A stretch of DNA of 64,000 nt from Aurelia coerulea (GCA_039566865.1 CM076959.1:7237501-7301500), one strand, 5' to 3'; shown: positions 1 to 12,046, counted from the stretch's first letter. Made by a program: numbers and translations. Notes: generated from the sequence alone by a model not told the origin.

Positions 1-914
1 ACATATTTCCTCTGCATAATGCATTTGTTTGCCAAACACAATGGTAGTGAAGATTCAAACATTGTATAGTCATTGTATCCTGAGAAGTAATGAAGCTTGA
101 GGTACCTATGTTTTGTTCACCCAGATTTCCGTCAATGAAAACTATTTGAAAGAGACGCAAGAGAGATGGAAAGATTCCATAATGCTATGAGAAAAGTAAA
201 ACTGCATCTGTAGAGAAATTGAAGTCTGTGTTTCATTAAAGGAGAGGAAATGCTACCAAAACCAGTAAAATCAAAAGGAGAACTTACAGAGTATATCCTT
301 ATATGCCCTGACTGTTGTTTTGCTGTGATGAGCTTTTCGTAAACAATTGACTTTGATCTATCGCTGACTTAGTTTTTGAAACTTTAGTAGCTGCTATTAA
401 TTCTCAGTTGCAATTATACAGCAAAAAATCCAAATTGCAATAAACACGCTGTATCTTTAGTTTGAAAGAAGCTTTGCAGCTTCCCAAGAGAATCAACCCT
501 GTATTCATTGCTATGAAACAACTGAAGGTAGCTATCAGAAAAAGTGAGAAACTAAAACATATCAAAGCAGTACTCTGATTCTCCCTCTCTATATTATCTC
601 AACATTCCTGTGACCAGGCACCCGTGAAATGACAGGTGGTCCTCTTTTTTGAGCAGCTTCCAGGATGAGGACTTACATCACAAATCTTCAGATAAATATT
701 TTCCAATAACACATCCAATGACCAAACACCTCTCATGTAATTGTATGTAAGGGGTTCTTGGCTAAATTTTTGGCAGGGGTCTGTTGCAAGCATATTCAAG
801 TCATACCATTGGCTAAACTAATTTTTACAAAAAGGTACCCTTGCCTTGACCAATTTCTACAAACATCGTACCCTACGTGAGACTAATATTGGAAAAATGA
901 TTCCCTTAGGTTTT

Positions 915-1188
915 TCAGTTTCAGTTTCATATAATTTAAATTCACTACATACAATTTATAATCCCCTAACTAATATACGAATAAATAACTAAACTACACG
1001 GATAACAGATAATATTACAGAAAATTAATACAACGATGCAGAAAATTAATACAATATACAAATACAAAGAGGAGCTAAATAAATTGTATGCAAGGAATTA
1101 CTTAAAGGAGGAGCTCTCTCAATAGGTAAACTAATCAAGGAGAGAGCCCCCCCCCCCTATCCTTAATTATTACCAGGTAAATTTAGAT
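915..1188 (-). mobile_element. LINE 3' end, distal half of an interrupted copy
   Basis: The reverse complement of this stretch matches the 3' untranslated end of the plus-strand LINE at 33840-34078: a G-run, a CTCTCTC block, the GTTTACCTA block and a terminal GAAACT-type tail. It is the 3' half of the LINE whose coding part lies at 7424-8265. The P element at 1197-7415 separates the two halves. It is non-coding here. Confidence 0.8.
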
Positions 1189-1355
1189 GAATTTACCAGG
1201 GTCTATAGAAAGCGACTGGTCTGGAATGTCGGCAAAGATCAAAGAGTTCTTGGCCGCATGTTCATCAATTAACTATTCACTCTCCCAAGGCCCTTAGGGT
1301 GCACGAAAGTGTTTTGAAGTTGTGAAAATGGCTACGTTGGCTGCATCAGCTAGAC

Positions 1356-4300
1356 ATGCCAGGAGCAAACTGCTCTATTTTTGGGTGTAGCACAAGCAGA
1401 AGAAATCCAGAAATCGGAATCTTTAAAGTTCCCAAGGCGACTGATGCAGAGGCGACAAGCATTAGAGCAAAATGGATTGCTGTCATAGAGCGAAATAGAC
1501 AGGAAGACCCTTCCTTCAAGTCTCAGAAAGAACGAGACACACTGCACATATGCGAATTGCACTTTGCCCCAAAAGACATTGAATACAGTGAGTATGCAAC
1601 GAATGATACTTCATTTTTATTTTGGAATCTATAAGACGGGTTTATAGTGAGATTTCATCCTACTTTCTCGCTGTGTTTAGCAACAGTGGCCGACCGGCCA
1701 AAACAAATAGAAAAAATAAACAATAATTACAATGTTTTCGTACGGTGCACACTTGAAGATCCTAAATAATATCAGCTTCTTGATACAACAACCCTAAATG
1801 TGGATGAAAATTCAAGTATAAAGTTACTGTATATCTCTTGAACTGAAATGCACTATCACATCAGGCCAAAAGGAAATTACCTATACCCTCACTAATATTT
1901 GTAATGGTGGTGCTTGCACCCAATTTGGAAGAGAAATCTTGAACAAACCAGAAACATACACCAACAAATCCCCAAAGTATGGGGGGGGGATGCTGCTGTT
2001 GGATGCAAACATCTGGAGATGTGACAAAATTAGGAAAATCTGGACATTTCTAAATTTTTCAATGACAAAATTTCTGATGCTACTATATGAAATGCCATAA
2101 TTTTGATTAATTGAAAATCTTTTCCTTACAGGTGTTGACAGAAAGAAAGTTAGATTTGGAAGTTTACCAACACAAAATTTGCCTAAAAGATCTTTTGAGA
2201 AAAAACCAGAGCCAAGGAGCTCAAGCTCTTCACAAATTGAAAAGCGCAAGAGTCAAGAGCAATCAGAAAAGAAGCCAAAAAGGGTATACAAGGACTTTGA
2301 TTTTTTTTCTAAATCAGTGAGCAAGCTGAAGCTAAATGTTTGGGACAGGAAACTGCATGAAAACAGATATATCTTTGAAAAGAAAGAAACGGGATTTATT
2401 GCTTGCAAGATCAAGGTAATCGTTGATGAAAGCCTTGACTTTTCAGTTGCTGTCTTTGGATGGTCTTTGCCAGATGACCATCCAATTTACAAACACTACA
2501 AAAGAAATGTTCGCCATGACACAATAGCATCAATACTAGGAGAACTTTCAAATCTTACTCTTTGTCAAGGTCTGTATGCTTTCCATGATGGCCTCAACAA
2601 ACATTCTGTTGCAAGAGAAATTGACCCATTTGGAGATGATTGTGATGGTGACAATGAAACACAGGTTATTAGTAAAGTGTATTTCAGATCAAAGAATTGC
2701 AAATTGTTGTCAGAAAAAGCTATTTGTGACACCTGCATCCCTGCAAAATCCCGCAAGAAAAAATGCAAAAAAGTTCTGTCCCCTGCAAAAGCGAAAGCAC
2801 CTGTGTCACGAACAAGACCAGAGAAATTGAAATTAGCTTTACAAAAGCAAAGGCTGGAATGTAAAGATCTGAAGAAACGGATTGAAAAAATGAAACTGGA
2901 AATAGAAAATAACTCAGTGACAGTTGACGAAGGATTAGAGAGGGATATTGCCACTATCCTTGAAGGAAATAACAAGAAACATAGTCCTTTTATGAAACTT
3001 TTTTGGAGACAGCAACAGGAAGCATGGCAAACAAATGAGAAGGGTATCAGGTATCATCCTATGATAATTCGTTTCTCATTGTCAATTGCTGCAAAATCAC
3101 CATCCGCATATGAAGAACTCAGGTCAAGTGGGGTGTTGAAACTACCAAGCAAGAGGACTCTAAGAGATTACAGAAATGTAGTGAAACCTAAGCAAGGCTT
3201 CAACAAACAGATAATTGAGGAATTAACATCTATAACCACAAATTTGTCAAATGTCCAGCGATATATTGTTCTAATGTTTGATGAAGTTAAGATTAAGAAT
3301 AATCTTGTTTGGGACAAGCACTCTGGTCAGCTTATAGGTTTCATGGATCTTGGTGATCCAGACCTAAACTTTGTCAGTGCGGAGAAAGAAATACCCTTAG
3401 CAACACATATGCTGGTGATCTACTTGAGAGGTATCTGCACTGATCTTAAATACCCATTTGCTAACTTTGCAACAACAGCTGTAACATCATTTCAGCTCCT
3501 GCCAATCTTTTGGAGCAGTGTATTTTATTTGGAGAAGGCATGTAATCTATGGGTAATAGCTGTTGTTAGTGATGGGGCATCAGCAAATAGGAAATTTTAC
3601 AAGCTCCACCGAAAAATTTGCAATGAAGCAGAAAATGAGGTAACATATCGTGTTGTCAACCTTTATGCAAAACACCGTCAAATCTATTTCTTTGCAGACC
3701 CCCCTCATTTGTTGAAAACATCTAGGAATTGTTTGCACAATTCAGGATATGGTTTGCAATCCAGACTAATGTGGAATGATGGAAAGACCTTGATGTGGAG
3801 TCACATAATGCAGCTATACAATGATGACCTCATCCGCGGCCTTCATCTGGCACCAAAATTAACCCATGAACATGTCCACTTAAATCCTTATTCCAAGATG
3901 AAAGTTTATTTGGCCACACAAGTACTGAGCTATACAGTTGCAAAAGTTCTATTCAAATATTACCCTTCAGATTATCATGCCACAGCAGAATTTTGTGAAA
4001 TGCTGGATCTTTTCTTTGATTGCTGCAATGTTAGAAATAGAGTTGAGCATGCAAGGACAAGGAAAGAATTCCGCAAACCATATTGCTCACAAGATGATGA
4101 ACGCTTTTCTTGGTTGAAAGAAAAATTCATACCATACTTGGAGACCTGGAAGAAAAGTATACAAGAAAGGCCCGGGAATTTTTCGGAAGCTGCAAAAGCA
4201 AAAATGTTCCTGTCAGAGCAGACTTTTGAGGGACTAAAGATAACCATCCTATCCTTAATTGAGGCAACAAAGTTTCTTTTAGCAGAAGGGTGCAAATTTG

Positions 4301-4536
4301 TTTTAACTGAGAGATTCTCTCAAGACTGTTTGGAAGAGTACTTTGGGCGCCAAAGACAACTAGGGAGGCGCAATGACAATCCGGATGTTGTCCAATTTGG
4401 ATATAATGACAATACCATTCGGGTTGTCAGGTCAACTGCCCCAATGACTGGAAATACAAAAGGAATTTACAAAGGGAGACAAAAATCTTGGTTTTCTGCA
4501 GATGACACGAAGCTGGCAAAAAGAAAGAAATGCTAA
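1356..4536 (+). CDS. THAP-domain P-element transposase (spliced)
   Basis: Two exons, 1356-1587 and 2132-4536, predict about 878 residues. The donor is ACA|GTGAGT and the acceptor TTCCTTACAG. The splice joins phase 1 and completes a THAP DNA-binding domain: C6, C11, W40, C66 and H69 come from exon 1, and the AVPTxxLP-like end (residues 89-95, LPTQNLP) from exon 2. A basic, coiled-coil-prone stretch lies around residues 260-325. The RNase-H-like catalytic core follows, with D461 (MFDEVK), D558 (VSDGASANR) and E812/E813 (QDCLEEYFG), plus the P-type DPPHLLK segment. These are the acidic residues expected of a cut-and-paste P transposase acting on the element's ends in the nucleus. It stops soon after the final catalytic segment and lacks the usual P C-terminal module, which appears instead in the neighbouring minus-strand gene. 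A polyadenylation signal AATAAA lies at 4663-4668. Confidence 0.92.
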
Positions 4537-4639
4537 GTTTGACCTTTTTATATAATTTATAGTATGTTTGACTTTAGTTTGCCATGTTAACATGAAAATT
4601 GGGAAAGTTTGGTCTGGTCAGTATCTCATGTTTGAATAG

Positions 4640-4795
4640 TCGATTACGCTAAAGATGGCCACAATAAACTTTTTACCAAGATACAGCACACTGCATTCTA
4701 ATTATGAATCTTCAAAAATTCTATTGGAATTTGATAAAAGAACGCACTACATCTCGGTAAAAAGTTCCTAGCCACCATCTTTAGCGTAATTGTCT
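4640..4795. repeat. Short inverted-repeat (MITE-like) in the P transposase 3' region
   Basis: Arms of the form AAAGATGGYSRC...AACTTTTTACC face each other around a 70-80 bp centre. A relative with the same arms occurs at about 47378-47512, outside the P element. It is therefore an independent small element rather than part of the transposase unit. No clear target duplication was found. Confidence 0.55.
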
Positions 4796-5345
4796 ATTTT
4801 GTTTAGTTGCAAAGGTATAATGAGAGTACATTTAACAACAAAAGTTACAAAGGCAAAATGTTTCATGAGAGATTTGGAGAACTGAAAGCAACTATAATCT
4901 TCCACCATTTAAATTTGTGTTATTACTGAGCTAATACAAGAACATCAAATTAGTTTTTAAAGCTTGTCATGAAACATCATCAAAAAGAGAATCGGACAAT
5001 TAAGATTTTCAGCAAATAAGTGATAATACTGTAGGTATTAGTATACTACAGTATGTTTGTATTAGCAAGCTATTTTTGAGGTTTAGATCTATAGGATGAC
5101 TTCAAGAGCCATGGGGGAATAAACAAAATGACTTGTTCAAAATTTGCTGCTGTTGGCAGTGAGAATATTCTCCATAATTTCAAATCTTTAACATACTTTT
5201 GTTCTTCTGGGAAAAATGGAAGTTGAAGATAGTAGCAAGCATCTGAGGAGAGAAACTAAAGAAAACTGAATATTTTAGCATAAGCAATCTTCTGTTAGCT
5301 AGTTTAATACATTGCGAGGCTTTCAGATGCAAAAATGTCCATAAT

Positions 5346-5531
5346 AATGGATATGGAGTTTTAAATCAAGAAAGAGTCAAGTACACAAGGGCAACTTTGC
5401 ACAGAATCATTATTGGTGCAAATGTAAAAATTTAAGTACTACTTAATTTTTTACATTTGCACCAATAATGATTCTGTGCAAAGTTGCCCTTGTGTACTTG
5501 ACTCTTTCTTGATTTAAAACTCCATATCCAT
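5346..5531. repeat. Perfect 84-bp inverted repeat (hairpin) between convergent P genes
   Basis: The left arm (5346-5430) and right arm (5446-5531) are exact reverse complements over about 84 bp around a loop of about 15 bp. It lies between the 3' ends of the transposase and zinc-finger genes. Transcripts from either side that read through would form a long dsRNA stem. See findings. Confidence 0.93.
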
Positions 5532-5742
5532 TACCATGGGTAGCATACTTAAAACTACTCTGTTTAACATGACATGTAGTCTGTACTCAAAATCTATGGA
5601 TATTAAACTTGAACTCAGGGCATTTCATGATCACGACGGGTATTTTGGAGTAGGTGGCAGGACATGAACTCATTGTGAATACAGTATTTACATTTTTAGA
5701 AACAGTAAAATAAAACAATGTCTCTGAAACCTGTTCTTTGCT

Positions 5743-7299
5743 TTACTTAGCTTTTGATTTAATTGTTTTTCCACGTTTTTTAGCTTTTGCAACTGCTGGA
5801 CTGCATTCATTTGCTTTGTCCTTGACCTCTTTAGCCATCTCTTTCTTTTTTAATTCTGTTCGAAGTGCCTTTCCCTTGGAAATCTTATTTTTTGCTTTAA
5901 TTTGCTGGAGCAAGTCCTTGGTAAATGAAAAACACCTTATCTTGAAATAAAGGTGCACAATATCCTCTAGAAAATTGCAACAAATTTCATTTGTTATCAG
6001 TTCGTCACAACTTTCAATAAGAACATGGAACTTGTTTTTGATGTCCATTCTATTTCTCAACTGCAACACATGCCCAGGCAAGTTTGTGGTTTTGCTCTTC
6101 TCAAGCTCCTTTGACACAGATGTTCTAAAATATGCCTCAACAACTTCAAACAGTCTTGTTAGCGAGTTGTTGATGTCCACCAACCCCCCTCTTGTCAAAG
6201 TGTTAATGAGGCTATCCTGTTTTGCTGATACTTGTTTTTGCAAACATGCATCCAAAAGACTGGAGTATTGCTGCTTCACACTATCATCAATTGTTTTACG
6301 CGACAGCTTTTTCCGCAAATTTCTAATTACATATCCGCCAATGTATGCAATGCAATGATTTTCTTTTGATGTCATAGATATGTTAGTGTCTACAACCCCT
6401 GAAACTGCAGGCTTGTGTGCATGGTGAACCATTTTTTCGCCAAATTGCATTGCTATTTGAACCGATGTAGATTCTTCCAGACTTGGCAGCCATTCACTAG
6501 CTTTATGAACTATATTTGCCATATATTCAACATAAAATGTGTCAATATTCTTCTTGCTGCACAGTTCACCAAAGAGTTTGGCAAGAACTTCTGCATTCAC
6601 AAGAGGGTGGTCAATAGAAATATTGCATTTCATGGCACCTTCCTGTATCTCTTGGGGGCAACATTCATCCTGGTTCACTTTTTGGACTGCCTCAGAGAGC
6701 AGTTGGGCTAAAATTCTTTTATCAACTGGATCTTTCTTTTTTGTACAGATCTCACTGTGTCTTTGCAGCCCCCTCCTTGTTTTGTATGACTTCTGACAAA
6801 TAGAGCACTTCAATGAGTGATCTGGAGTTGGCTCCTCCTGGAAATAAAAAAAGACCTTTCAGTTTCACAGTGGAATGTTGCTAGCCTAAACAACGCACTA
6901 ACACTACACGCATATCCGTAGCAGATGGAAGCAGTGATACCCCTCGCCCATGGCATGCCATATCAGAAACTTCTTTTGAAAAATGAAAAGGATTGTATCC
7001 TAACATGATTTTGAAATTTCATATCGTACAAGAAGTTAATTGTAAGGTCTAAGGGGTTAGCGGGGTTATGGAGTTCAAATTTTGGTTCGCGAGTGAGGTA
7101 TTAATTTAGTTAGGCCAGGCCACACAGACAGAGTTCTATATGTCTAAAAAATAGATAAAGACTAACTTACCTCAAGAGAAATGGTAGTAAGTTCTTTCTC
7201 AAAATCTTCATCATCATCGAGTAAGTTATTATCATCCATGAAATCAACGATTAACTGGAGTTCAGACACGAAAGTAACTGTAGGTTCTTGCACATCCAT
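5743..7299 (-). CDS. C2H2 zinc-finger protein with P-transposase C-terminal-like domain
   Basis: Two exons on the minus strand: 7299-7171 (43 codons, starting ATGGATGTG) and 6837-5743. The donor is GAG|GTAAGT and the acceptor TTTATTTCCAG, joined in phase 0, giving about 407 residues. Exon 1 is acidic (runs of D and E). Exon 2 opens with a classical C2H2 finger (CSICxKSYKTRRGLxRHxxIC, residues about 53-73). The middle carries YIGGYVIRNLRKK, then RGGLV and a VEAYFR segment. From memory of the family, these resemble the C-terminal region that normally ends P/THAP9 transposases. The tail is lysine-rich. The likely role is an accessory DNA-binding subunit of the P transposase, or its displaced C-terminus; that role is inference. 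It lies wholly inside the element and converges with the transposase gene. Confidence 0.85.
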
Positions 7300-7423
7300 C
7301 GCGGCTTTTGGAATGTTTTGATTTTGATGCACTCTAAGAGTCTGGGACCTAGTGTAAACATGATTGTGAGCTCAGAACAATAGAGTTTCCAGACCAGTCG
7401 CTTTCTATAGACCCTGAATTTAC

Positions 7424-8265
7424 ATAATTGTGCATTTTCTCTTCATATAGATTAATAGAACTACTGCCAGTATCAAAATGGAATCATCGGTTGACTTTGT
7501 TCAATAAATGAATTTTCAGTTTAGTTTTGAAGGATAGTTTTGATGGAGAATTTTGGAGTTCCATGGGTAATGTATTCCAAAGTTTAGCACCAAGATATCG
7601 AATCGACTTTAGACCATATTGAAGACTGTTTTTTCGAGACATATATAAATCACCTTGACTGGCCTTGATGAACAGATGAACTGAATAAGAAAAAGTCATG
7701 AAAGCAACTAGGTGAAGTTTTATTAACAGAATCAAAAACAAAAATTAATAGTCGGAGTTCAAAAATTTCAGAAAGTTTCAGGAGCTTAAAATCAGTGAAG
7801 ATTGGAAGAGAGGGAGACATGCGAGGCTGAAATGAGATAGCTCTGACTGCTTTTTTCTGTAATTTGAAAATTGGATCAATGTATGATGTATATGTTTGCC
7901 CCAAACAATAAGACCATATTGTAAGAAGGACAGAAACAAAGCATTGTACCAAGCAAATTAAAACATCTAATGGAAGTAAGTTCCTAATTCTGAAAAACAT
8001 TCCACATGTTCTAGGTAATTTTTTTGAGAGTTCACTGAGATGGTATTTCCAACTGAGATGCTCATCCAGGAGAAGACCTAAAAACTTAACAAATTTAACT
8101 CTCTTAACACGTTTCTTGCCTATTTTGATATCAGAATCAGAAGAAACATTGACAGATGAAGAATGGAAGATAATATAGTTTGTCTTATCAATGTTTAATG
8201 TTAATTTATTAGCATCAAGCCATTTCTTTACTAATCTCAGCTCTTTGTTGACAATTTTGTTTAAG
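7424..8265 (-). pseudogene. 5'-truncated LINE reverse transcriptase, C-terminal part, frameshifted
   Basis: Read on the minus strand, 8265-7480 encodes the C-terminal third of a non-LTR reverse transcriptase of the same family as the copy at 32398-33756. It has the segments VKxWLDANKL, NIDKTN, DEHLSWKYH and GAKLWNTLP in the same order. Frameshifts break it into at least two overlapping pieces. It begins abruptly near 8265 (5' truncation) and continues past the P element into 1188-915. Confidence 0.85.
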
Positions 8266-9552
8266 GTGGTCGCAGGGTAAAAACTCTATCTTTTTTGTTT
8301 TATGAGTTAAGAACCTATCCAAGGGATAGAAAGAGACTGTTGGTAGCCAAATGAAGAAATTTGATGAAAATTTTGATAACAATTAATTTATGCGCATAAT
8401 TAATGAGATCAAAGCATCCCGGAATGGTGGGTCTTTCAAGGAAAATAACTTTGTCAAATCAAACAGGAATGCCATGAAATTTTCAGGGTTTGTTGTTTAG
8501 ACATGTTTTCATGTGCTGAACCTTTGAGTTCAGTGCAGTTAGGAAAATAACATTGAAATTTTTTTTGAAAACATTTGCATGCAAGAAAATTGCGATAATC
8601 GCTATTATCATTGAAATACTTTTCAATGTCACAATACTAGGTAGAAGAACTATCTTAGGTCCAGAACATACCTTATTACATGCATCACACACTGTGAAAA
8701 TTTGAAGGCAAAATCTCTTACCACTTTTCTTACATTTTCCTTTAAAAAACTCCGGAAAATGGCAAAAATAGAAAACGTCAATAAATGAACATACTTCTCC
8801 ACTGAGAAATAAAGTTTCCTTGTTACTGTAGAAGCTAGTGGTTTTTAACTACACTAGAACAAGTCCCTTACAGTGTTTTTCCATTGTTTAGTTGATTATT
8901 TTGACATTTTTACACAATAACTTAGATTTTCTCTCCGCAAAACAACATTTCTTCATTATGCTGTGACCGTCAGTGTCTGTTTGTTTCCCTATGATATATT
9001 CTTTATCATATTTTAATGACTCAGATTTGCTATGACTAACATGACTATTTTTCAAAATCATAAACTGGGGAAAATGGTCAGAAATTTGCATTAAAATATT
9101 GCCACTTGTTATATTAGCATTGGTAGCATTTGTGTATTTGTTATCAATAATTGATGCTCTATGTTCAGAAACTCTAGTTGGATGATGAATGCAAGGAAGA
9201 AGGCTGTGTGAAGAATAGCTGTTGACAAAGGTTGATTCATTTCCAAGGGTTTCAAATCAGTGAACATTTCAAAATTCCTGGCTTGCACTCGGAAGTTGTT
9301 TGTTTAATTTACAAAAAGGTGGATTTGTTTCATTTGCTAGTTTATTGTCAACAAACAACAAAAAATTGTTATCAGGAAATGAAATATGACTGAAAATATG
9401 CTGTTCCCAAGATTATCAAAGTTGATATTCTTGCCTAAACTGTGGCTAGAAAAATAGCAAAAAGGATCCTTTGGCCAGACTAGAAGTGTGAAAAAGTATA
9501 CCCTTGAGTTCTTTCAAAGTAAAGGTGTTTAGGGATGTGCTGCGCTCAAGGC
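8266..9552. other. Non-coding stretch, nothing recognised
   Basis: AT-rich sequence without a credible coding frame. Near 9440-9500 it carries a degenerate 'GTATACCCTTGAGTT' motif that recurs around 840-900 and 13620-13830, so part of it belongs to a dispersed repeat. Confidence 0.5.
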
Positions 9553-9560
9553 CCTTCACC

Positions 9561-9878
9561 CAGTGGCGGATTTAGGGAGGGGCAAGTGGGGGCAATTGCC
9601 CCCCCCCCTTCACGATGAAAACTTGGCTTGGCGCCCCTTTTTTGGTGAGAAAAGCGCCCCTCATCCTGACTCTAACCCACAATTTTTTAACTATTTCGAT
9701 TTAAATATGGGGGAAATATATAAATCAAGGTGTTATTTAGTAATAAATCAAAGAATTTTCTTTAAAAAGGGTCCAAAACATTTTGCGCGCCTTTGGCGCG
9801 CTCACTTTCCATGGTATCTCTGGCACCCTCTTTGCAAGTTGCCCCCCCACCTTCAACTTCCTGCTGGATCCGCCCCTG
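9561..9878. mobile_element. hAT-type MITE
   Basis: The ends read CAGTGGCGGATTTAG and, reversed, CAGGGGCGGATCCAG. They are flanked by an exact 8-bp duplication, CCTTCACC, at 9553-9560 and 9879-9886. It is 318 bp with C/G runs just inside each end and no transposase. An 8-bp duplication with CAG-starting ends fits hAT. Confidence 0.85.
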
Positions 9879-9886
9879 CCTTCACC

Positions 9887-10860
9887 CCTAAATACCTTTA
9901 CTTTGGAGGAACCCCCCCCCCCATGATATTGTTTGGTACTTCTAATTTCATGCATGTATGCACCTTCAACAATATGGTGGGATGGTAAATGCTGAAATTC
10001 ATTTGCAACGAAATTGGTCATACTGATTTTATTGTTTGTTTCAATAAAGTTTGTCGTGGTTATTTCTACATTTCTGGTGATGTCAAATCAAGGCCATACA
10101 ACAATCCAGGGAAGTGTAAGTGATCCATTGAATACCCTAATGTGTAGGACATTTTATTTAGGGACAGTTTTTGGAAATTTTGATCAACAGGCAAGGTGGC
10201 CCCTTCTTCCTTATTTTGTTCAAAAGAAATATCTCTTTGTCAAGATATGTTTCGGTTGACTTTACACTGGCGTGGAAAGAAACGTTGTAGGACACTTTTC
10301 AAATCTATAAACCGAGTATATCAGGCTTTCGTCTGTTGGTTAGCTCATTGAGTCATATCAAAAAATCAGAGACGCTGTAAAATCAGATTGAAGCGTTGGA
10401 TTGTTTACAAAAACTTGCTGTAACTAATGTATGTATGTATGTAAAATTTTGCCATACAAAGTAAAAATTGAAAATGTAATAAAGGAAAGAAAGGCTATTT
10501 ACATGTATAAAATGGTAATAAAAACTAAAGATCTAGTATAAAAATACCCCTAGTTTAAAATGGCAGGGATAGCATTAAAAGGTCAGTGCAACCTTGTTTC
10601 CATAATGGTCCCTCCATGTCATGAATTTCATTTTTGAAAGCAGCTATAAAAACGCACTCCTTACCTGTAAAAAAACAGTCTATATCCGTTTTCTGCCATC
10701 GGGATATTAGCCAAACAACGTCGATAACATTGAAAACTAACATATGGTTCAGGTTGCTTCAAAAAGCGCGCCATTCTTGCTTTGGGCCTCAGTTTGAAAA
10801 ACGCAACAGAGGTTGCGTGAAAGTTCGAGTTGAACCAGCCCTCCGGATGAGTTTGCCATA
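9887..10860. other. Non-coding stretch
   Basis: No supported gene. A short (ATGT)n run lies at about 10430-10445. The frames open between 10555 and 10873 overlap on both strands and show no domain. Confidence 0.4.
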
Positions 10861-10864
10861 GCAG

Positions 10865-11095
10865 TGACGTCACAAAGGTGGACTAGTTCCATATAAGGTC
10901 ATTTCGGACGCACGCGCCTCTGGAGAAATTCAAACAAAGGAACGAACGATCTTTCACTCCCATTCTCTTCGTTAGTTTCCCGCCGTCAACAAGGGAGAAA
11001 TCGCAAACGAGGACGGCCTCGCTTTTACAGAACACAGAAAAATTTAGGCCATTGCAGATTTGAAGTTAGGAGTTGATTTGAGCATGCTGCTGCAG
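10865..11095 (+). promoter_or_regulatory. Promoter-like patch with CRE, CArG/TATA box and possible first exon
   Basis: A palindromic CRE (TGACGTCA, 10865-10872) is followed 17 bp later by a perfect CArG box (CCATATAAGG, 10889-10898), which also contains a TATA-like core. A more GC-rich leader follows, with an ATG at 11084 and a candidate donor CTGCAG|GTAAAT at 11095/11096. CRE plus SRF sites are typical of immediate-early gene promoters, but no downstream coding exon was identified in the window. A chance combination, or the edge of a transposon, is possible. Confidence 0.35.
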
Positions 11096-11099
11096 GTAA

Positions 11100-11786
11100 A
11101 TTGGAGGCGAAAACAACAAAAATAAAGACACAGGTACGATTTGTTTATACATTTTATCATACATTTACTTTGTTTCCTCTCACCCATGGTTTGTCACAAA
11201 AATCAAATTTTCTAACCTCCTATCTAATCACAATCAGCTCTCCCCAGAAAATTTTAAAATCAAGGTTGCTAGAATCGCTCTGGTAGCTATTTTCGCCTGA
11301 ACTAATCATCATATCATCAAAGCTAGCCAGTCATTACGCACAAGAATATATATAGTTACATATAGGCCAGAAAGGCATGTCTTCAATAGAAACCTGGCGG
11401 GTGAGCTATGCAATATTCTCACATTTGAAAATTCATAGCAGCAAGAGTACTTGATGGTTTGGAAAGGAACACGCCATGCTTGAAAGCCGAGAAATTGAGG
11501 CATTTTTGTAATTGTCTTGTTTTTATGAGCACTGCAAATATAGGTAAATCTGACTTTGGGAAATTTCTTGGTTGTAAAATGCCCGAAAATGGGTCGGAAA
11601 TACTTGATCAAATCATAAAGAAATGTCTCGCACAGAACAATAAAGAAAATACAATATTTCACAGCTGAGAGATATCATCTGCACATTTATTGCCATAGAT
11701 TTGAAAATCTTCATTATTTCTTCTGTTTACACCCAACATACTTTGACATACTTTTAAGTGCTGGGTTTCGCTGTCCCGAAACAGCG
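11100..11786. other. Non-coding stretch
   Basis: No supported gene. Short frames on both strands overlap each other and show no domain or splice support. Confidence 0.4.
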
Positions 11787-11820
11787 ATTCAAAAAGGGAT
11801 GGTATAATTTAATATTCAAG

Positions 11821-12030
11821 ATGCAAGATTCAAGATCCCATATATTAAGATCCGAGAAATTAAGATCCGAGATGTTAAGATCCGAGATATTAAGATCCAA
11901 GAAATTAAGATCCGAGATATTAAGATCCGAGATATTAAGATCCGATATATTAAGATCCGAGAAATTAAGATCCGAGAAATTAAGATCCGAGATATTAAGA
12001 TCCAAGAAATTAAGATCCGAGATATTAAAG
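11821..12030 (+). repeat. 15-bp minisatellite, left arm of FB1
   Basis: About 14 copies of a unit close to TTAAGATCCGAGATA. It is the reverse complement of the array at 14128-14945. Open frames through it exist only because 15 is divisible by three. Confidence 0.95.
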
Positions 12031-12046
12031 ATGACATATTGTTTAA

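Larger units (their letters stand above)
1197..7415. mobile_element. Complete P element with two convergent genes
   Basis: Terminal inverted repeats at 1197-1225 and 7388-7415 begin CAGGGTCTATAG and match over about 28 bp. They are flanked by an exact 8-bp duplication, GAATTTAC, at 1189-1196 and 7416-7423. An 8-bp duplication is the rule for P and hAT elements, and the plus-strand gene is a THAP/P transposase, so this is a P element. Its target was the 3' region of a LINE on the minus strand. Inside are a plus-strand spliced transposase gene (1356-4536), a minus-strand spliced zinc-finger gene (5743-7299), a 150-bp MITE-like inverted repeat (about 4640-4795) and a perfect hairpin (5346-5531) between the gene 3' ends. 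Both genes are open, so it may be young or recently active. Confidence 0.93.

Noticed and set aside
9563..9988. 141-codon plus-strand frame
   Set aside because: Runs through a hAT MITE and its C-runs; no domain.
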